64,000 nt of DNA from Nitrospirota bacterium (GCA_021792185.1 JAJYVD010000001.1:136623-200622), one strand, 5' to 3'; shown: positions 17,114-27,148, counted from the first letter of the stretch. Notes: a model not told the origin generated them from the sequence alone. Numbers and translations: made by a program.

Positions 17114-18880
17114 TCAATTGCACACACTCACCCTTGGATCATTATCAGCACCAGCGGGGAGATGCCGGTTACCAATTTTTGAATACACAAAGTCACATAT
17201 CCTGTTTGCCGTGTTCCCATCCAGCCGATAGTAAAAATCGTCGATGATCGATTGAGGTATTTCATAGGAATTGTTCTGCTTCATCATCATATTGCTGAAC
17301 GTCCTTCCCAGATATGCGCGAAAATCCTCCAGGTTTTCAAAGAGAGGCACGATATCCCTGATATCCTTCCGATACATATAGCTTTTATCCACGTTCGTTG
17401 AGACATCCACCATAACGATCGGCTTCCTGCTCGGAAGGCATTCCATGACGGTACCGCTTATGCCGCAAATAATAATGATATCCTTATCATCGATGCACTT
17501 ATATAATGATGCGCCGCGCTCCATGACAACTACCCTGCCGTCATATTTTTTCGTGAATCTCTTATATGCGTCTCGATCGAAAGGATGGGGTTTTATAAAC
17601 AGCCTGTAATTTATTCCACTTTTTTCTGTTACCGCAAAGACACTCTCAATGACAGAATCATTACTGATTGTCTTATATGCTGGCTTGGTCAGCAGTAATA
17701 TATCAATGTGTTCCTTCGGCGCTCTTTTCGTACTCTCCTTTTCGAATGAATAATCCACAAGTGTAGACCCCACAATTTTAATTCTGCTTTCGGGAAAGCC
17801 CTTTCCTCGTAGCAGGCCAGCGAAATTTTTATTTGCTACCAACATCCAATTTGCCAGATAAGACCATTGTATTATTCCATTACCCATGTTAAAGAGCGGA
17901 TTGTAGGTGATCGTCGGAATATTTCTCTTTCGGACCAGCATCAGCAACGTCCTCTGGAGAGGAGATCTCTCCGGCTGAACCTGTACGAAGCAGGGGCTCA
18001 TTCCATCCAGCACATCGGTGAGAAAATGCTTATATGTGTAATATTCCTGCAATGCCCCGTCTAATCTCCTGATGATCCATTGCTTGTATACTGGTTCGAT
18101 ATCGGCGCTCATTATCCTCTTTACCAGACGCTCTCTGTCGGCGCGGTAGGTAGGACATGATCTGTTTTTCATCCTGCCAAGCGTCTTTACGATCCCCGGA
18201 AATTTAATGTTCCATACATAGCCCCAATCCTTTTTCTCCAACACATCGCGACCGGCGCCTCTGATGTAGAGCATTTCCGTGCGACTGTCGTTGAATGCCC
18301 TGAATATGGGCAAAAGGTAATTATACTGACTCTTTAAATTAACGCCAAATACTAATCCGAACCTTCTGTTCTTGTAGTAATCGAACACCGAGCGGCGATT
18401 TTCTCTGTGGGCGCGATGGACGATTTTATCCATCCCGCTCAGGCTTAGCGCCAGTTTGGCCACATCCTTCACAAGCTCAAGCATTCTCTTTGCATACACG
18501 GAGCATAAAAGTTTCGTGCAGTACGCAGCATGACGCTGCACATACGCTTCAGCGGCCTTGCCGATCTCCCCGCGCATATCCTTCCTGTATGCCTGCCGTA
18601 CATACAGGTTGATCAGCTCGTCCATGAAGGTGACTTTTGAAATCAGGCCAAAATAATCCAGATCATCGTCAAGAATGACCTTGTCGGAGGAGTACTCGGG
18701 AGAGAACAACGCTTTCCCGAACGCCTGCTCAATGAGGTCTATGACATCATTCTTTATCCATAGGGTTTCAGGATTGTTCTCCCGAATTCCAAGCACTCTG
18801 CTCTTAATGGTCGCATCGGCATGCAGCAATACGTTGCTCACACACCATGCGAATATCTTTGCCGAAACCGTGCGACCCAT
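17114..18880 (-). CDS. putative GT-B glycosyltransferase or surface carbohydrate biosynthesis protein
   Basis: 588 residues, no signal peptide. The C-terminal half looks like a GT-B fold of the capsule/CDP-glycerol transferase kind: RIKIVGSTLVDYSF, HIDILLLTKPAYKTI, FIKPHPFDRDAYKRF, and an IIICGISGTVMECLPSRKPIVMVDV segment that fits the donor-site region of such enzymes. The N-terminal half is mostly helical and not recognised. The KPHP and SGTVMECL motifs are the main support. It probably adds a sugar or glycerol phosphate unit. It sits between the sugar O-methyltransferase-like gene and the retaining dehydratase gene. Confidence 0.62.
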   Translation of the reverse strand: MGRTVSAKIFAWCVSNVLLHADATIKSRVLGIRENNPETLWIKNDVIDLIEQAFGKALFSPEYSSDKVILDDDLDYFGLISKVTFMDELINLYVRQAYRKDMRGEIGKAAEAYVQRHAAYCTKLLCSVYAKRMLELVKDVAKLALSLSGMDKIVHRAHRENRRSVFDYYKNRRFGLVFGVNLKSQYNYLLPIFRAFNDSRTEMLYIRGAGRDVLEKKDWGYVWNIKFPGIVKTLGRMKNRSCPTYRADRERLVKRIMSADIEPVYKQWIIRRLDGALQEYYTYKHFLTDVLDGMSPCFVQVQPERSPLQRTLLMLVRKRNIPTITYNPLFNMGNGIIQWSYLANWMLVANKNFAGLLRGKGFPESRIKIVGSTLVDYSFEKESTKRAPKEHIDILLLTKPAYKTISNDSVIESVFAVTEKSGINYRLFIKPHPFDRDAYKRFTKKYDGRVVVMERGASLYKCIDDKDIIIICGISGTVMECLPSRKPIVMVDVSTNVDKSYMYRKDIRDIVPLFENLEDFRAYLGRTFSNMMMKQNNSYEIPQSIIDDFYYRLDGNTANRICDFVYSKIGNRHLPAGADNDPRVSVCN

Positions 18881-18887
18881 GCGCGAT

Positions 18888-19919
18888 TTATTTCCTTTCG
18901 CCTATAAACTCAAAATACTGCGAGGAGAAAATAAGTTTTTCATAAAAAAACAAATTTTTCCTTGCATAGGTATGTGAAAATACCGGACTTATGGCAAAAT
19001 GCAATTTGCTAAAATCATGAAGGGGGTAATCTAAAATAGTCAAATCCGTATCATAGGTCGGCGCAGATTGGAATCTGTTGGCAGTAAAAAAGTATTTTGT
19101 GCTTAAAAAAGGTTCGGACTTCAAATAGTAATCAAACCATTTTCTTTTCATCTCGCCAAGCGATGCAAAATTAGCTGTCAAATCCACGCTTTGGGGCGCA
19201 AGTTTTTCATAAAAGAACCAGGGCAACAATATGAAATCGTATTGTTCAATCAAATTTCTGTCTATTTTACCCATATCTGACAGTTCCTTGTATCCTGCAA
19301 TTCTGGCATTGGGAAATGACATGCCGAGAAAGTAATATGCAAGCACGAGTTGCTCAGGAAAATCGAGCAAGATATGCGTGCTGTGGCCAAATTCCTTTTT
19401 TAATAAGTAGGAAAAAATTCCATAGCTGCTTCCTATATCAAGCGCGGTAAATCTATTTCCTAATCTATTTTCCAAATATTTTTTGAATAACCCTAAGGAA
19501 TGAATATGCTTTAACCATCTATATGTATACTCATGCCCATAATATCTGAAAACATGTGGATTCCCGCATAGATTAGAGGGGTACTTTTTAAGCAATGCGT
19601 CATGTCCCTGTTCCTTAATTATAGAAAGACTCTCCTTAAGGAGTCGAATTGCTCCCCGCCTCCCGCCGTAAAGCAGATTTCTTATATCCATAGTAGAGGG
19701 ATTAAAAGAGGGGGCATCGGAAATGAAAATGGAATATTTTCTGAAATTTCTAAGGATATCCGCACGAATTGTCATATCATCGTTAATAAAACGCGTCGGC
19801 TCCTTTCTCACCAGCACGTCCCATTTGCCGTCCAAATTTTCAGGAGGAGCAATATGTCCGTCTTTTTTCTGGAGCTTTAAATCTTCTTCTATCCGTTTTA
19901 TAAGATCATTTAATGCCAT
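18888..19919 (-). CDS. putative sugar O-methyltransferase
   Basis: 343 residues from ATG 19919, which has GGGGAG six bases upstream; an in-frame start at 19940 is less well supported. The SAM motif is FTALDIGSSYGIFSYLLKK, followed by HILLDFPEQLVLAYYFLG. This DIGxxYG...LxxPExLxL arrangement is that of the putative sugar O-methyltransferase (NanM-type) family found in surface-polysaccharide clusters. It has a long N-terminal part with GNPHVFRYYGHEYTYRWLKHI before the SAM fold. It probably methylates a hydroxyl of a glycan or nucleotide sugar. Base use is AT-rich compared with the next genes downstream. Confidence 0.72.
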   Translation of the reverse strand: MALNDLIKRIEEDLKLQKKDGHIAPPENLDGKWDVLVRKEPTRFINDDMTIRADILRNFRKYSIFISDAPSFNPSTMDIRNLLYGGRRGAIRLLKESLSIIKEQGHDALLKKYPSNLCGNPHVFRYYGHEYTYRWLKHIHSLGLFKKYLENRLGNRFTALDIGSSYGIFSYLLKKEFGHSTHILLDFPEQLVLAYYFLGMSFPNARIAGYKELSDMGKIDRNLIEQYDFILLPWFFYEKLAPQSVDLTANFASLGEMKRKWFDYYLKSEPFLSTKYFFTANRFQSAPTYDTDLTILDYPLHDFSKLHFAISPVFSHTYARKNLFFYEKLIFSSQYFEFIGERK

Positions 19920-19929
19920 TCTTTCTCCC

Positions 19930-21489
19930 CTATGTTTCACGTTTTGCTGCTGGTTTAAATTGAAAGTATTCTTTGATGCACCGAACTATCGCTCTGGGTA
20001 ATTTAAAAAGCAGAAATACCATAATGGAAAAATAATACTTCAGCATTCTCTCATTTAGATAATGCCGGTTTACTCCTATTAACGCAGATATCAAGTAGTG
20101 ATATAGGCGCAAAACTACTGGATGCACATTGGAAAAGTTATATTTTCTGAGGAATTCATATTGTTCCTCTATAGTTGCTCCGTAGACACCATACCCTTTA
20201 AGGTGCGGATCTGGTACTATTTCTTCCCGCCTCAAACCATATTTCTCAATAGCCAACTTAAACAATGTCGTACCAGGATATGGTGTTGCAAACGCAACTC
20301 CAGTTTCGACCACCTTGATATTCTTAATTAATCTTAGAGTATTGTTTAATGATGATATCGTCTCACCAGGAAGGCCGATTAGGAATCCCCCGGAGGGATA
20401 TATCTTGTATTTATTGCATAATTTAATGGATTCCTTAATCTGGCTCACCGTTATCTTCTTATTCATTATATCTGTAAGCATCCCTTCATCTCCGGATTCG
20501 ATGCCAAATTGGATAGAAAAGCACCCGCTTTCCTTCAACAACTCAAGCAATTCCTGATCTATAGAATCAATTCTGCAAATACATTCATATAAAATGCCTG
20601 GGCTCTCTTTAATCAGCAAATTACAGAACTCATGGGCCCACTTATTATTGATAAAAGTCAACGCTTCCTTAAAAAGTATTACATCTACCTTATACTTTTC
20701 CTTCAAAAGGTTTATATGCTCGATAAGCAATTCCGGACTCTTTTTTCTGTAAACCTGATTCTCCCCGGTACAAAACATACACCTGCCAGTGCAGCCTCGG
20801 CCTGTTTGTGTTGCCATTGATAACAAGGGCTCATTTCTTTTTAACTTCTCTCTTATAGCACCCGGGATCGTCTGCTTATCAATATAGGCTCTTTTAAGAT
20901 CAAAAGGAACGACATATGATGACATATCAAACAGTTCATAGGAGGGATTGGGGAGCTCATCTAAATTCTTAATCAGCGGCCGATCTTTGGTATGAATGAT
21001 CTCGTTTTCTCTCTTAAATGAAATTCCGGCAATTTCATCCCAACAACCATCCTCCAATAGCGCATCACATAGTTCAATAACAGTGTAATCTCCTTCACCT
21101 CTGACAACAAAATCAACTCCGGTGTTATTCAAGATAAAATCTGGTATGTGTGATGCCCAATGTCCTCCGGCAATTATGCAAAGCTCGCATTGCGACTTTA
21201 TTGCTTCTGTAAAACTTTTAAGCCACAGATAATTATGTGATAGCCCTGTAAGTCCTATCGCAAAAGGCTTATATATTTTTATTTCCTTTATTACAGCATT
21301 AATAAGATCCAAAGAGGATTTCTTGTTCACAAAATCAATAATCTTAACCCGAAACCCCTTTTTATTCAGCATAGCTGCAATGTGTCCTATTCCTGCAGGG
21401 AATACTGCGGTAAATAAATCTGGAGGACTCACCAGTAGGATATTTTTAGAATATTTGTCATAACGTATCACTTGAGAATTTTCCTCCAC
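19930..21489 (-). CDS. B12-binding domain radical SAM protein
   Basis: 519 residues. The cobalamin-type N-terminal domain begins ILLVSPPDLFTAVFPAGIGHIAAML and has IIAGGHWASHIPDF near 105 and VVRGEGDYTVIEL near 128. Radical SAM Cys residues are at 233, 237 and 240 (GCTGRCMFC). The core has QFGIESGDEGMLTDIM. It belongs to the same broad class B group as the other three copies but is the most divergent in its first 20 residues and C-terminus. The product is unknown; modification of a glycan or its lipid carrier is an inference. It lies between the PFTS-type gene and the sugar O-methyltransferase gene, in an AT-rich stretch. Confidence 0.85.
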   Translation of the reverse strand: MEENSQVIRYDKYSKNILLVSPPDLFTAVFPAGIGHIAAMLNKKGFRVKIIDFVNKKSSLDLINAVIKEIKIYKPFAIGLTGLSHNYLWLKSFTEAIKSQCELCIIAGGHWASHIPDFILNNTGVDFVVRGEGDYTVIELCDALLEDGCWDEIAGISFKRENEIIHTKDRPLIKNLDELPNPSYELFDMSSYVVPFDLKRAYIDKQTIPGAIREKLKRNEPLLSMATQTGRGCTGRCMFCTGENQVYRKKSPELLIEHINLLKEKYKVDVILFKEALTFINNKWAHEFCNLLIKESPGILYECICRIDSIDQELLELLKESGCFSIQFGIESGDEGMLTDIMNKKITVSQIKESIKLCNKYKIYPSGGFLIGLPGETISSLNNTLRLIKNIKVVETGVAFATPYPGTTLFKLAIEKYGLRREEIVPDPHLKGYGVYGATIEEQYEFLRKYNFSNVHPVVLRLYHYLISALIGVNRHYLNERMLKYYFSIMVFLLFKLPRAIVRCIKEYFQFKPAAKRET

Positions 21490-21503
21490 ATGGATATTTG
21501 CCT

Positions 21504-23408
21504 TTACAAGGAAACCAAGTATTCTCTGAATCTCTTGCTTGAGTTCGTTCCCGGATGTGTTCCGACAAATTCTTTGAGCACAGGATTGTTTAAACTATCT
21601 TTGCGTAACGTCTTATTTTCAAATAACCAATAATTTACTTTTGACTTGAGTTCCTCATACCCGTGCGTTATAAGGTCTGCCACGGCATGGTACCGGTGAT
21701 TGAAGACAATGTTTGCCGGGTCATGGAAAAGAGCCGGCTTGCCGTAGTGCAGAGAGGCGATAAAAGGAGACTCGAAAGGCATACTTATTGTCATATCGGC
21801 AGATGCAATTGGCAGCCATGGATTTATATTGTAGTCCAATATTTTTACTCTTGAACTTTTACTCATATCTTCGAATATCTCCATTGTTTCATTTGAGTAT
21901 GAAAACTTACCACTTGTGAGACTTCTTTTGGGTTTATAGATCAGGCATATATTTTCAAAATCCGTTAACAATCTGAAAACATCTTTAATAAATGCACCAT
22001 TATATTCTTCCGAGTTGGGGTCGGGATATACAGATTCTGAGCCTATAAATGTCATAGAGACAGGGGGCACATCAAATATGGCTACATACTTGCAACCTTT
22101 CCGGCTCTGAGAATCATGAAATCCAATATCCTTTCTTAACCGCCCAGGATTTCTGCCGCAAACGTCCTCATCGCCGCACATAAGAGGCCCTATAACAACT
22201 ATCTCCAGATTATCCTGCCTATGACTCTCAATAAATCTTTTGAAGTGATTATTCCAAACAATAATTGTTGAGCTTAATATGTTGCAATAAACAACATTTC
22301 TGAAATCACACCCTTGAACATTTATAGTAAAAAGATAACTGTTTGTTCCATATGTCCACATAATAGTCCTTACCCCTGTCTTCTGGAAATAAATGACGGC
22401 AGGGTCTTCGGATCCAATATTGCTAAAACTATTTATATAAGCCTTCGGCTTAAGATGATCCATAATGGGCAGCCATCTCAATATCCGAAGCGTATACTTG
22501 GTATTCATTATTTCTATAAGGTTAAGTTTAGGCAGTATTATATTTTTAATGAAAAGCTTTAAAGTTCTCCATAATGACAATAATAAAATCAGAGTGGAAG
22601 AGAGACAAACCATATTCGCATAATTGGCAATAAGCAACCCATTGTTTTTCACTTCATTCTCAGAAAATTTTTTCATCTGAAAGTCGGGAGTGGGCAAAAG
22701 GAACAAAACATTCTCTTTTCTAACAAGGTTGTCATCGATGACCCATGAAAAGGTATTTCTTTCCTCGCCAACAGACAATTCACGAGGGGATATCCCATCC
22801 CAAATATACTTAATTGCCGACATATCCTGTTTTATGTGCTGGCTTCCCCATATTCCAGAGATTAATTGAGCAATAAGTTTTATTGCCATAAGATGAGTAA
22901 TGCTATTCAAAATCAAAATATTGAGCACAATATTAATCATTGATATGAAATGGGATACAGGATACGAAAATATATCATTGTTCTTGTCGATAGATTTAAT
23001 AAAGCGGAAATATAAAGAATCTATTATGAAAGCATTTTTGTTATTTTGGGGATGCCCTGCAATATATCTCAGAAAGAACATGCTCTCAAATTCCTGTTGA
23101 AGTTCTTGTTTGGCCTTCTTGTCCATGTTAATATCGGAATTCTTAATACGGACATTCCATTTCGATTCCGGAAATTTTAAAAGAATATTCTCCCATGCCT
23201 TAACCGCATCGGCCCGCATTACCATGCATTCTTCCCATGTAAAATAATCATCCAATCGAATAATTTCAATCCTTTTTTTAAATAGATAAAAGCGAGGTGA
23301 TCGAACCTTAAGGGTTTTAATTTTATATATAAAAGATAGAAAAAAAAATAACGGGAAATTTATAAAATGGATTTCAGGCACTAAAAGAATTCGGGGAGCA
23401 ATCATCAA
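21504..23408 (-). CDS. polysaccharide biosynthesis PFTS-motif-like protein
   Basis: 634 residues. The key feature is TISMPFESPFIASLHYGKPALFHDP near residue 560, which resembles the SMPFTSP motif of the surface-polysaccharide PFTS family, a GT-B-like group. Before it come FENICLIYKPKRSL and VKILDYNINPWLPIASADM, equivalent to the KPHP and donor-binding regions of GT-B enzymes. One or two hydrophobic stretches (about 185-205 and 300-320) may touch the membrane. Function as a glycosyltransferase is likely but not shown. The gene is AT-rich and follows the cmoA-like gene by two bases. Confidence 0.68.
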   Translation of the reverse strand: MMIAPRILLVPEIHFINFPLFFFLSFIYKIKTLKVRSPRFYLFKKRIEIIRLDDYFTWEECMVMRADAVKAWENILLKFPESKWNVRIKNSDINMDKKAKQELQQEFESMFFLRYIAGHPQNNKNAFIIDSLYFRFIKSIDKNNDIFSYPVSHFISMINIVLNILILNSITHLMAIKLIAQLISGIWGSQHIKQDMSAIKYIWDGISPRELSVGEERNTFSWVIDDNLVRKENVLFLLPTPDFQMKKFSENEVKNNGLLIANYANMVCLSSTLILLLSLWRTLKLFIKNIILPKLNLIEIMNTKYTLRILRWLPIMDHLKPKAYINSFSNIGSEDPAVIYFQKTGVRTIMWTYGTNSYLFTINVQGCDFRNVVYCNILSSTIIVWNNHFKRFIESHRQDNLEIVVIGPLMCGDEDVCGRNPGRLRKDIGFHDSQSRKGCKYVAIFDVPPVSMTFIGSESVYPDPNSEEYNGAFIKDVFRLLTDFENICLIYKPKRSLTSGKFSYSNETMEIFEDMSKSSRVKILDYNINPWLPIASADMTISMPFESPFIASLHYGKPALFHDPANIVFNHRYHAVADLITHGYEELKSKVNYWLFENKTLRKDSLNNPVLKEFVGTHPGTNSSKRFREYLVSL

Positions 23409-23410
23409 CT

Positions 23411-24136
23411 TTATTTTATCGCTACCAATCCACAGAAGTTATACCATTTGTAAAAAACATCCAGATATGAGAATCCATTCCTGACTAAGAGGTCTTTATT
23501 TTCATCAAGCCTATAAGGTATAAGAACATTCTCGAGGGCCTCCCTCTTCTGGGATATTTCCATCTCTGAATAGCCATTACGCTTCTTCATATCGTAGTAG
23601 AATTTTATAAACAATCTATTAAAAGTAGAGTCATTGCCCAAAACCTTCTCCACAAGAATAAGGCAGCCCTTCTCATTGAGCCCTGTGTAAATGCTGCGCA
23701 TGAGTATATCCCGGTACAGAGGGCGTACAAACTGAAGGGTAAGGTTCAAGACTACTACCGATGCATTGCTTATTGCAACCCCTTTGTTTAAATCTGCACA
23801 CCTAAGCTCGTATTCCCTGGGGAAGTTGCTACTGTCAAGTCTTTCCTTACACTTATCAAGCATAGCTTGCGAGTAATCTACTCCAATGAATTTAATATTC
23901 TTATCAATAGCATTATGGAGGGTATTGATAGTTATCCCTGTCGAGCAGCCGAGGTCGTATACATTGGTTCCTTCAACTGCAAATTCAGATGCGATCTCGC
24001 CCATCATTCTCTGGAGCTCTCTATATAGCGGGATGCTCCTGTCCAGCATATCATCAAATACCTCTGCGGTTTCCTTGCCGAAAGTGAAATCATTAACCTT
24101 TTTTTCTTTTTTTGAAAAAAGTTTATCTTTTTTCAT
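23411..24136 (-). CDS. cmoA: carboxy-S-adenosyl-L-methionine synthase (CmoA) homologue
   Basis: 241 residues, the normal CmoA length. It aligns with E. coli CmoA from end to end: DFTFGKETAEVFDDMLDRSIPLYRE, VYDLGCSTGITINTL, FIGVDYSQAMLDKC, VVVLNLTLQFVRP, NGYSEMEISQKREALENV and WYNFCGLVA. Arg198 corresponds to E. coli Arg199, which binds the extra carboxylate of carboxy-SAM. CmoA makes carboxy-SAM from SAM and prephenate, normally for CmoB to modify tRNA wobble uridine. No cmoB is present in this window, and the gene sits inside a glycan operon between pseI and a PFTS-type gene. It may serve glycan carboxymethylation, which is inference. Confidence 0.82.
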   Translation of the reverse strand: MKKDKLFSKKEKKVNDFTFGKETAEVFDDMLDRSIPLYRELQRMMGEIASEFAVEGTNVYDLGCSTGITINTLHNAIDKNIKFIGVDYSQAMLDKCKERLDSSNFPREYELRCADLNKGVAISNASVVVLNLTLQFVRPLYRDILMRSIYTGLNEKGCLILVEKVLGNDSTFNRLFIKFYYDMKKRNGYSEMEISQKREALENVLIPYRLDENKDLLVRNGFSYLDVFYKWYNFCGLVAIK

Positions 24137-24195
24137 CTTGTCAAACTCCCTTCAACTGAGATCCCTTAAATGTTATCAATGTAGTACCTAGCTGG

Positions 24196-25257
24196 CTACC
24201 CTGCAAGTTTCCAGCTCATTGGGGTTCCTCTTTTAATATCGCACAATGCCCTCTTGCCCAAAAGTACATCGTAGTATCTTGGATGAAGCCCATTCCCAGG
24301 CCGGATAATCCTGAGATTCTTTGAATTAAACTCATCTCCCTTTTTCATATCCTCAACAACATAAATCGAACGTCTGAACAATAAGGATGCCTTCTCCCTG
24401 TCTGTAGAACCATAAACTATACCCCCGAGAGACTGCCAAGCCCTAAAAGTTTCGTTAATCAGTAACTTCATCTCATCGGGTTCCATAGAAAATGCTGCGT
24501 CAACTCCGCCTTCTGAGCGAGAAAGGATAGAATGTTTTTCAATAACTGTTGCTCCGAGGGCCACACCTGCAACAGCAACGCCAATTCCCATAGTATGATC
24601 CGACAGACCGACCTCGCACTGGAAAAGCTCACGCATATTTGGAATTGTCATTAGATTTGTATCTGTCGGCTCAGCCGGATATGTGCTTGTGCATTTCATC
24701 AAGATTAAATCCTTGCAACCAGCCCCTCTGGCAGTTCTTACCGCTTCATCAAGTTCAGAAATAGTCGCCATACCGGTTGACATAATCAACGGTTTCCCTG
24801 TTGCGGCAGCCTTGCGAATCAGAGGCAGATGATTATTTTCAAACGATGCAATCTTGTATGCCGGGACATTAAGGTCTTCCAGAAAATCCACTGCAGTTTC
24901 GTCGAAAGGCGTACTGAATGCTAGTAATCCGAGCTCGCGACAGCGATCAAAGATGGGCTTATGCCATTCCCAGGGTGTATATGCCTGTTGGTAGAGCCTG
25001 TATAAGGAATTACCTTGCCAGAGACTCTTGGGGTCTTCTATAAGGAATTCTCCTGTTTCTACATCAATGGTAAGGGTGTCAGCCGTGTACGTCTGCAGCT
25101 TTATCGCGTGGGCGCCTGCTTTTGCTGCAGCCTCGACGATAGCCAGCGCCCTGTCAAGCGACTGATTATGGTTGCCGGACATTTCAGCAATAATGAGTGG
25201 AGGATTACCAGGACCAACATTTCGATTCCCTATTGATAATTGCCTCGATGTTGCCAT
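24196..25257 (-). CDS. pseI: pseudaminic acid synthase
   Basis: 353 residues. The NeuB barrel begins IIAEMSGNHNQSLDRALAIVEAAA, the form typical of PseI. Other motifs are AIKLQTYTADT, FSTPFDETAVDFL, KIASFENNHLPLI, LMKCTSTYPAEP, VGLSDHTMGIG and EKHSILSRSEGGVDAAFS. A SAF domain ends the protein (RRSIYVVEDMKKGDEF). It condenses phosphoenolpyruvate with 2,4-diacetamido-2,4,6-trideoxy-L-altrose to give pseudaminic acid. The pathway neighbours pseG, an aminotransferase gene, pseC and pseB lie upstream in the same operon. Confidence 0.9.
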   Translation of the reverse strand: MATSRQLSIGNRNVGPGNPPLIIAEMSGNHNQSLDRALAIVEAAAKAGAHAIKLQTYTADTLTIDVETGEFLIEDPKSLWQGNSLYRLYQQAYTPWEWHKPIFDRCRELGLLAFSTPFDETAVDFLEDLNVPAYKIASFENNHLPLIRKAAATGKPLIMSTGMATISELDEAVRTARGAGCKDLILMKCTSTYPAEPTDTNLMTIPNMRELFQCEVGLSDHTMGIGVAVAGVALGATVIEKHSILSRSEGGVDAAFSMEPDEMKLLINETFRAWQSLGGIVYGSTDREKASLLFRRSIYVVEDMKKGDEFNSKNLRIIRPGNGLHPRYYDVLLGKRALCDIKRGTPMSWKLAG

Positions 25258-25276
25258 TATTATAGTCCTCAGGATG

Positions 25277-26056
25277 CTATGCTTCTCGGATTCTTCGCCA
25301 TAACCAGATTTTACCCTGGCCCCAATCCCCTATTGATGGCAACTGGAGCGCCAGACGATTAATGGGAGCATCATACTCCGGTTGCTTACCATCCTGCTCG
25401 GCAAGCCACGCATTAATTACTCGGCTTAAAAAGTAATATGTGGAGCTATAGTGAACAATGTCTTCCAATTTCAGACCCGGAATATTTGCCTGCTCCAATT
25501 CCATATCCCTGAAATACCTGTTATGCCACGGGGGCGTGATCGAAGGAAGGTCAATCCTTTGGCGAAGCGCATTAATCTTATCCAACCCATCTTGACTGTT
25601 CTCGCACATAACGTATACCCCTCCTTCGTCAAGCAGGTACGAGATATCTTCAATAGCTTTCTTCTGCCTCGTCCAATCCGGAAGATTGATCAGAACGCGC
25701 TCCGTATAAATCAGGTCAAACTTGGTATCAAAAGAAGGCAGATCTCTGACGTCAGTCACAAAAAATTTTACCGTTCCCTTCAGCTTTCGTTCAGCCGCAA
25801 TACTTTCCGCCTCGACAATCATTTGCTCCGCAAAATCTACACCTATTATATTCACTTTAAAACGGGAAGCAAGCTCTATCGCCGTGATGCCATTGCCGCA
25901 TCCAATCTCCATGATAGTCATACCGTCATGGATATATCCGGCAATCGCTTCGATCTCCAGGAATTTTGCAGTCAGATCTTTTGTACCGGCAAATTGTTTC
26001 AGCTTGGCCTGTTCATTCCAAAAATCAAGTACGCTCCTATCAGGTCTTTCATTCAT
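25277..26056 (-). CDS. class I SAM-dependent methyltransferase
   Basis: 259 residues. It has SAM motif I TIMEIGCGNGITAIELA at about 46-62, an acidic GVDFAEQMI, and DLIYTERVLINLPDW. The first 30 residues (SVLDFWNEQAKLK) resemble small-molecule or sugar methyltransferases of antibiotic and glycan loci. It sits between pseG and pseI, so a pseudaminic acid intermediate or the finished sugar is the likely acceptor. The position where PseH (the N-acetyltransferase) would often be encoded is taken by this gene. Confidence 0.8.
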   Translation of the reverse strand: MNERPDRSVLDFWNEQAKLKQFAGTKDLTAKFLEIEAIAGYIHDGMTIMEIGCGNGITAIELASRFKVNIIGVDFAEQMIVEAESIAAERKLKGTVKFFVTDVRDLPSFDTKFDLIYTERVLINLPDWTRQKKAIEDISYLLDEGGVYVMCENSQDGLDKINALRQRIDLPSITPPWHNRYFRDMELEQANIPGLKLEDIVHYSSTYYFLSRVINAWLAEQDGKQPEYDAPINRLALQLPSIGDWGQGKIWLWRRIREA

Positions 26057-26101
26057 TGAATTATTTCCTATGTTCTTTGCTGCCGCCTAGAACTAGTATT
26101 T

Positions 26102-27148
26102 TCAGATACGTGCAGATTCCGATATCATCGTTCCCACGACTTTCTCCACGCCCTTTCCGTCGACGATTTCCTTCGCCCTTTGACCCATGCGTTTTCTTTC
26201 ATCATGATTCCCTATTAATTTCTCTATTTCATTTTTTATACACTCTTCCGTGATGTGTTCATGCCAACCAAGGTTGATCAGAATACCTTCCCGTGCAAGA
26301 TCTTCTGCAACATTTTTTTGATTGTCTGCGAGAATGATCACGATACTGGGTACGCCGAGACAACACCGTTCCCAGGTAGTCGTCCCACTTGCCCCGATCG
26401 CCAAGTCTGCTTCTGCAAACAATGCAGCCATATTATCAACTCCCAAATGACTCACCGTATTGGGCATGTGGGAGACTATCGCTTGTATGTCCTCGCGATG
26501 CGGATTGGACGCCCCGATCACAACGTCAATGGTAATATCCGGGCAGTTCAGCGCTGCCAATGCCCGCAGTATTTTACAGGTCACATTGGCATGATCGACG
26601 CCGCCCATACATACGAGAATCTTTCGCATGGCACCGTTACGTACCTTTACATGTTCTCTCACCTCACGAAACTGTGATCGCAGCAATGCGTATCCGGGGC
26701 CTAATAACCGGATGCAAGATTCGGGGACAAGTCTATCGTACCGATTATTATGAGCAATACAGTTTTGATCAAGTAAAATATCGCAATCATGTTTCTTATC
26801 AGCCAGGTCATCTATAACCATTATTTTCTTTGCAGTTTCTCTGAAGAGGAATTCCCATGAGATGTCGATGCCATAATGGTCTACTATGAGCCAGTCAGGA
26901 CGAATATTTTCCTTCTCCAATATATCAAATGTAAGATAACTGTCTGCTTTCATATCAATGCCGGACGGGAGAGCGGATACGGCGTGCCCATGCCGCCTTA
27001 TTATATCTTGGAGGCTACCCTCATCTCCACGGCATACAAAACGGACCTTCCCGCCTTTTTTACTCAACCCGTCGGCAAGCGCGAGACATCGTACTACATG
27101 GCCAGTTCCTATGGAGAGGGATGCGTCGGCGCGGAAAACAATTATCAT
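26102..27148 (-). CDS. pseG: UDP-2,4-diacetamido-trideoxy-L-altropyranose hydrolase
   Basis: 348 residues from ATG 27148, whose ATG overlaps the stop of the upstream aminotransferase gene (ATGA). Starting here puts IIVFRADASLSIGTGHVVRCLALA at the N-terminus, as in PseG. A longer frame to 27190 would add residues with no homology. The MurG-like GT-B fold shows ADLAIGASGTTTWERCCLGVPSI near the UDP site. PseG removes UDP to free the 2,4-diacetamido sugar for PseI. No PseH acetyltransferase domain is fused to it. Confidence 0.88.
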   Translation of the reverse strand: MIIVFRADASLSIGTGHVVRCLALADGLSKKGGKVRFVCRGDEGSLQDIIRRHGHAVSALPSGIDMKADSYLTFDILEKENIRPDWLIVDHYGIDISWEFLFRETAKKIMVIDDLADKKHDCDILLDQNCIAHNNRYDRLVPESCIRLLGPGYALLRSQFREVREHVKVRNGAMRKILVCMGGVDHANVTCKILRALAALNCPDITIDVVIGASNPHREDIQAIVSHMPNTVSHLGVDNMAALFAEADLAIGASGTTTWERCCLGVPSIVIILADNQKNVAEDLAREGILINLGWHEHITEECIKNEIEKLIGNHDERKRMGQRAKEIVDGKGVEKVVGTMISESARI

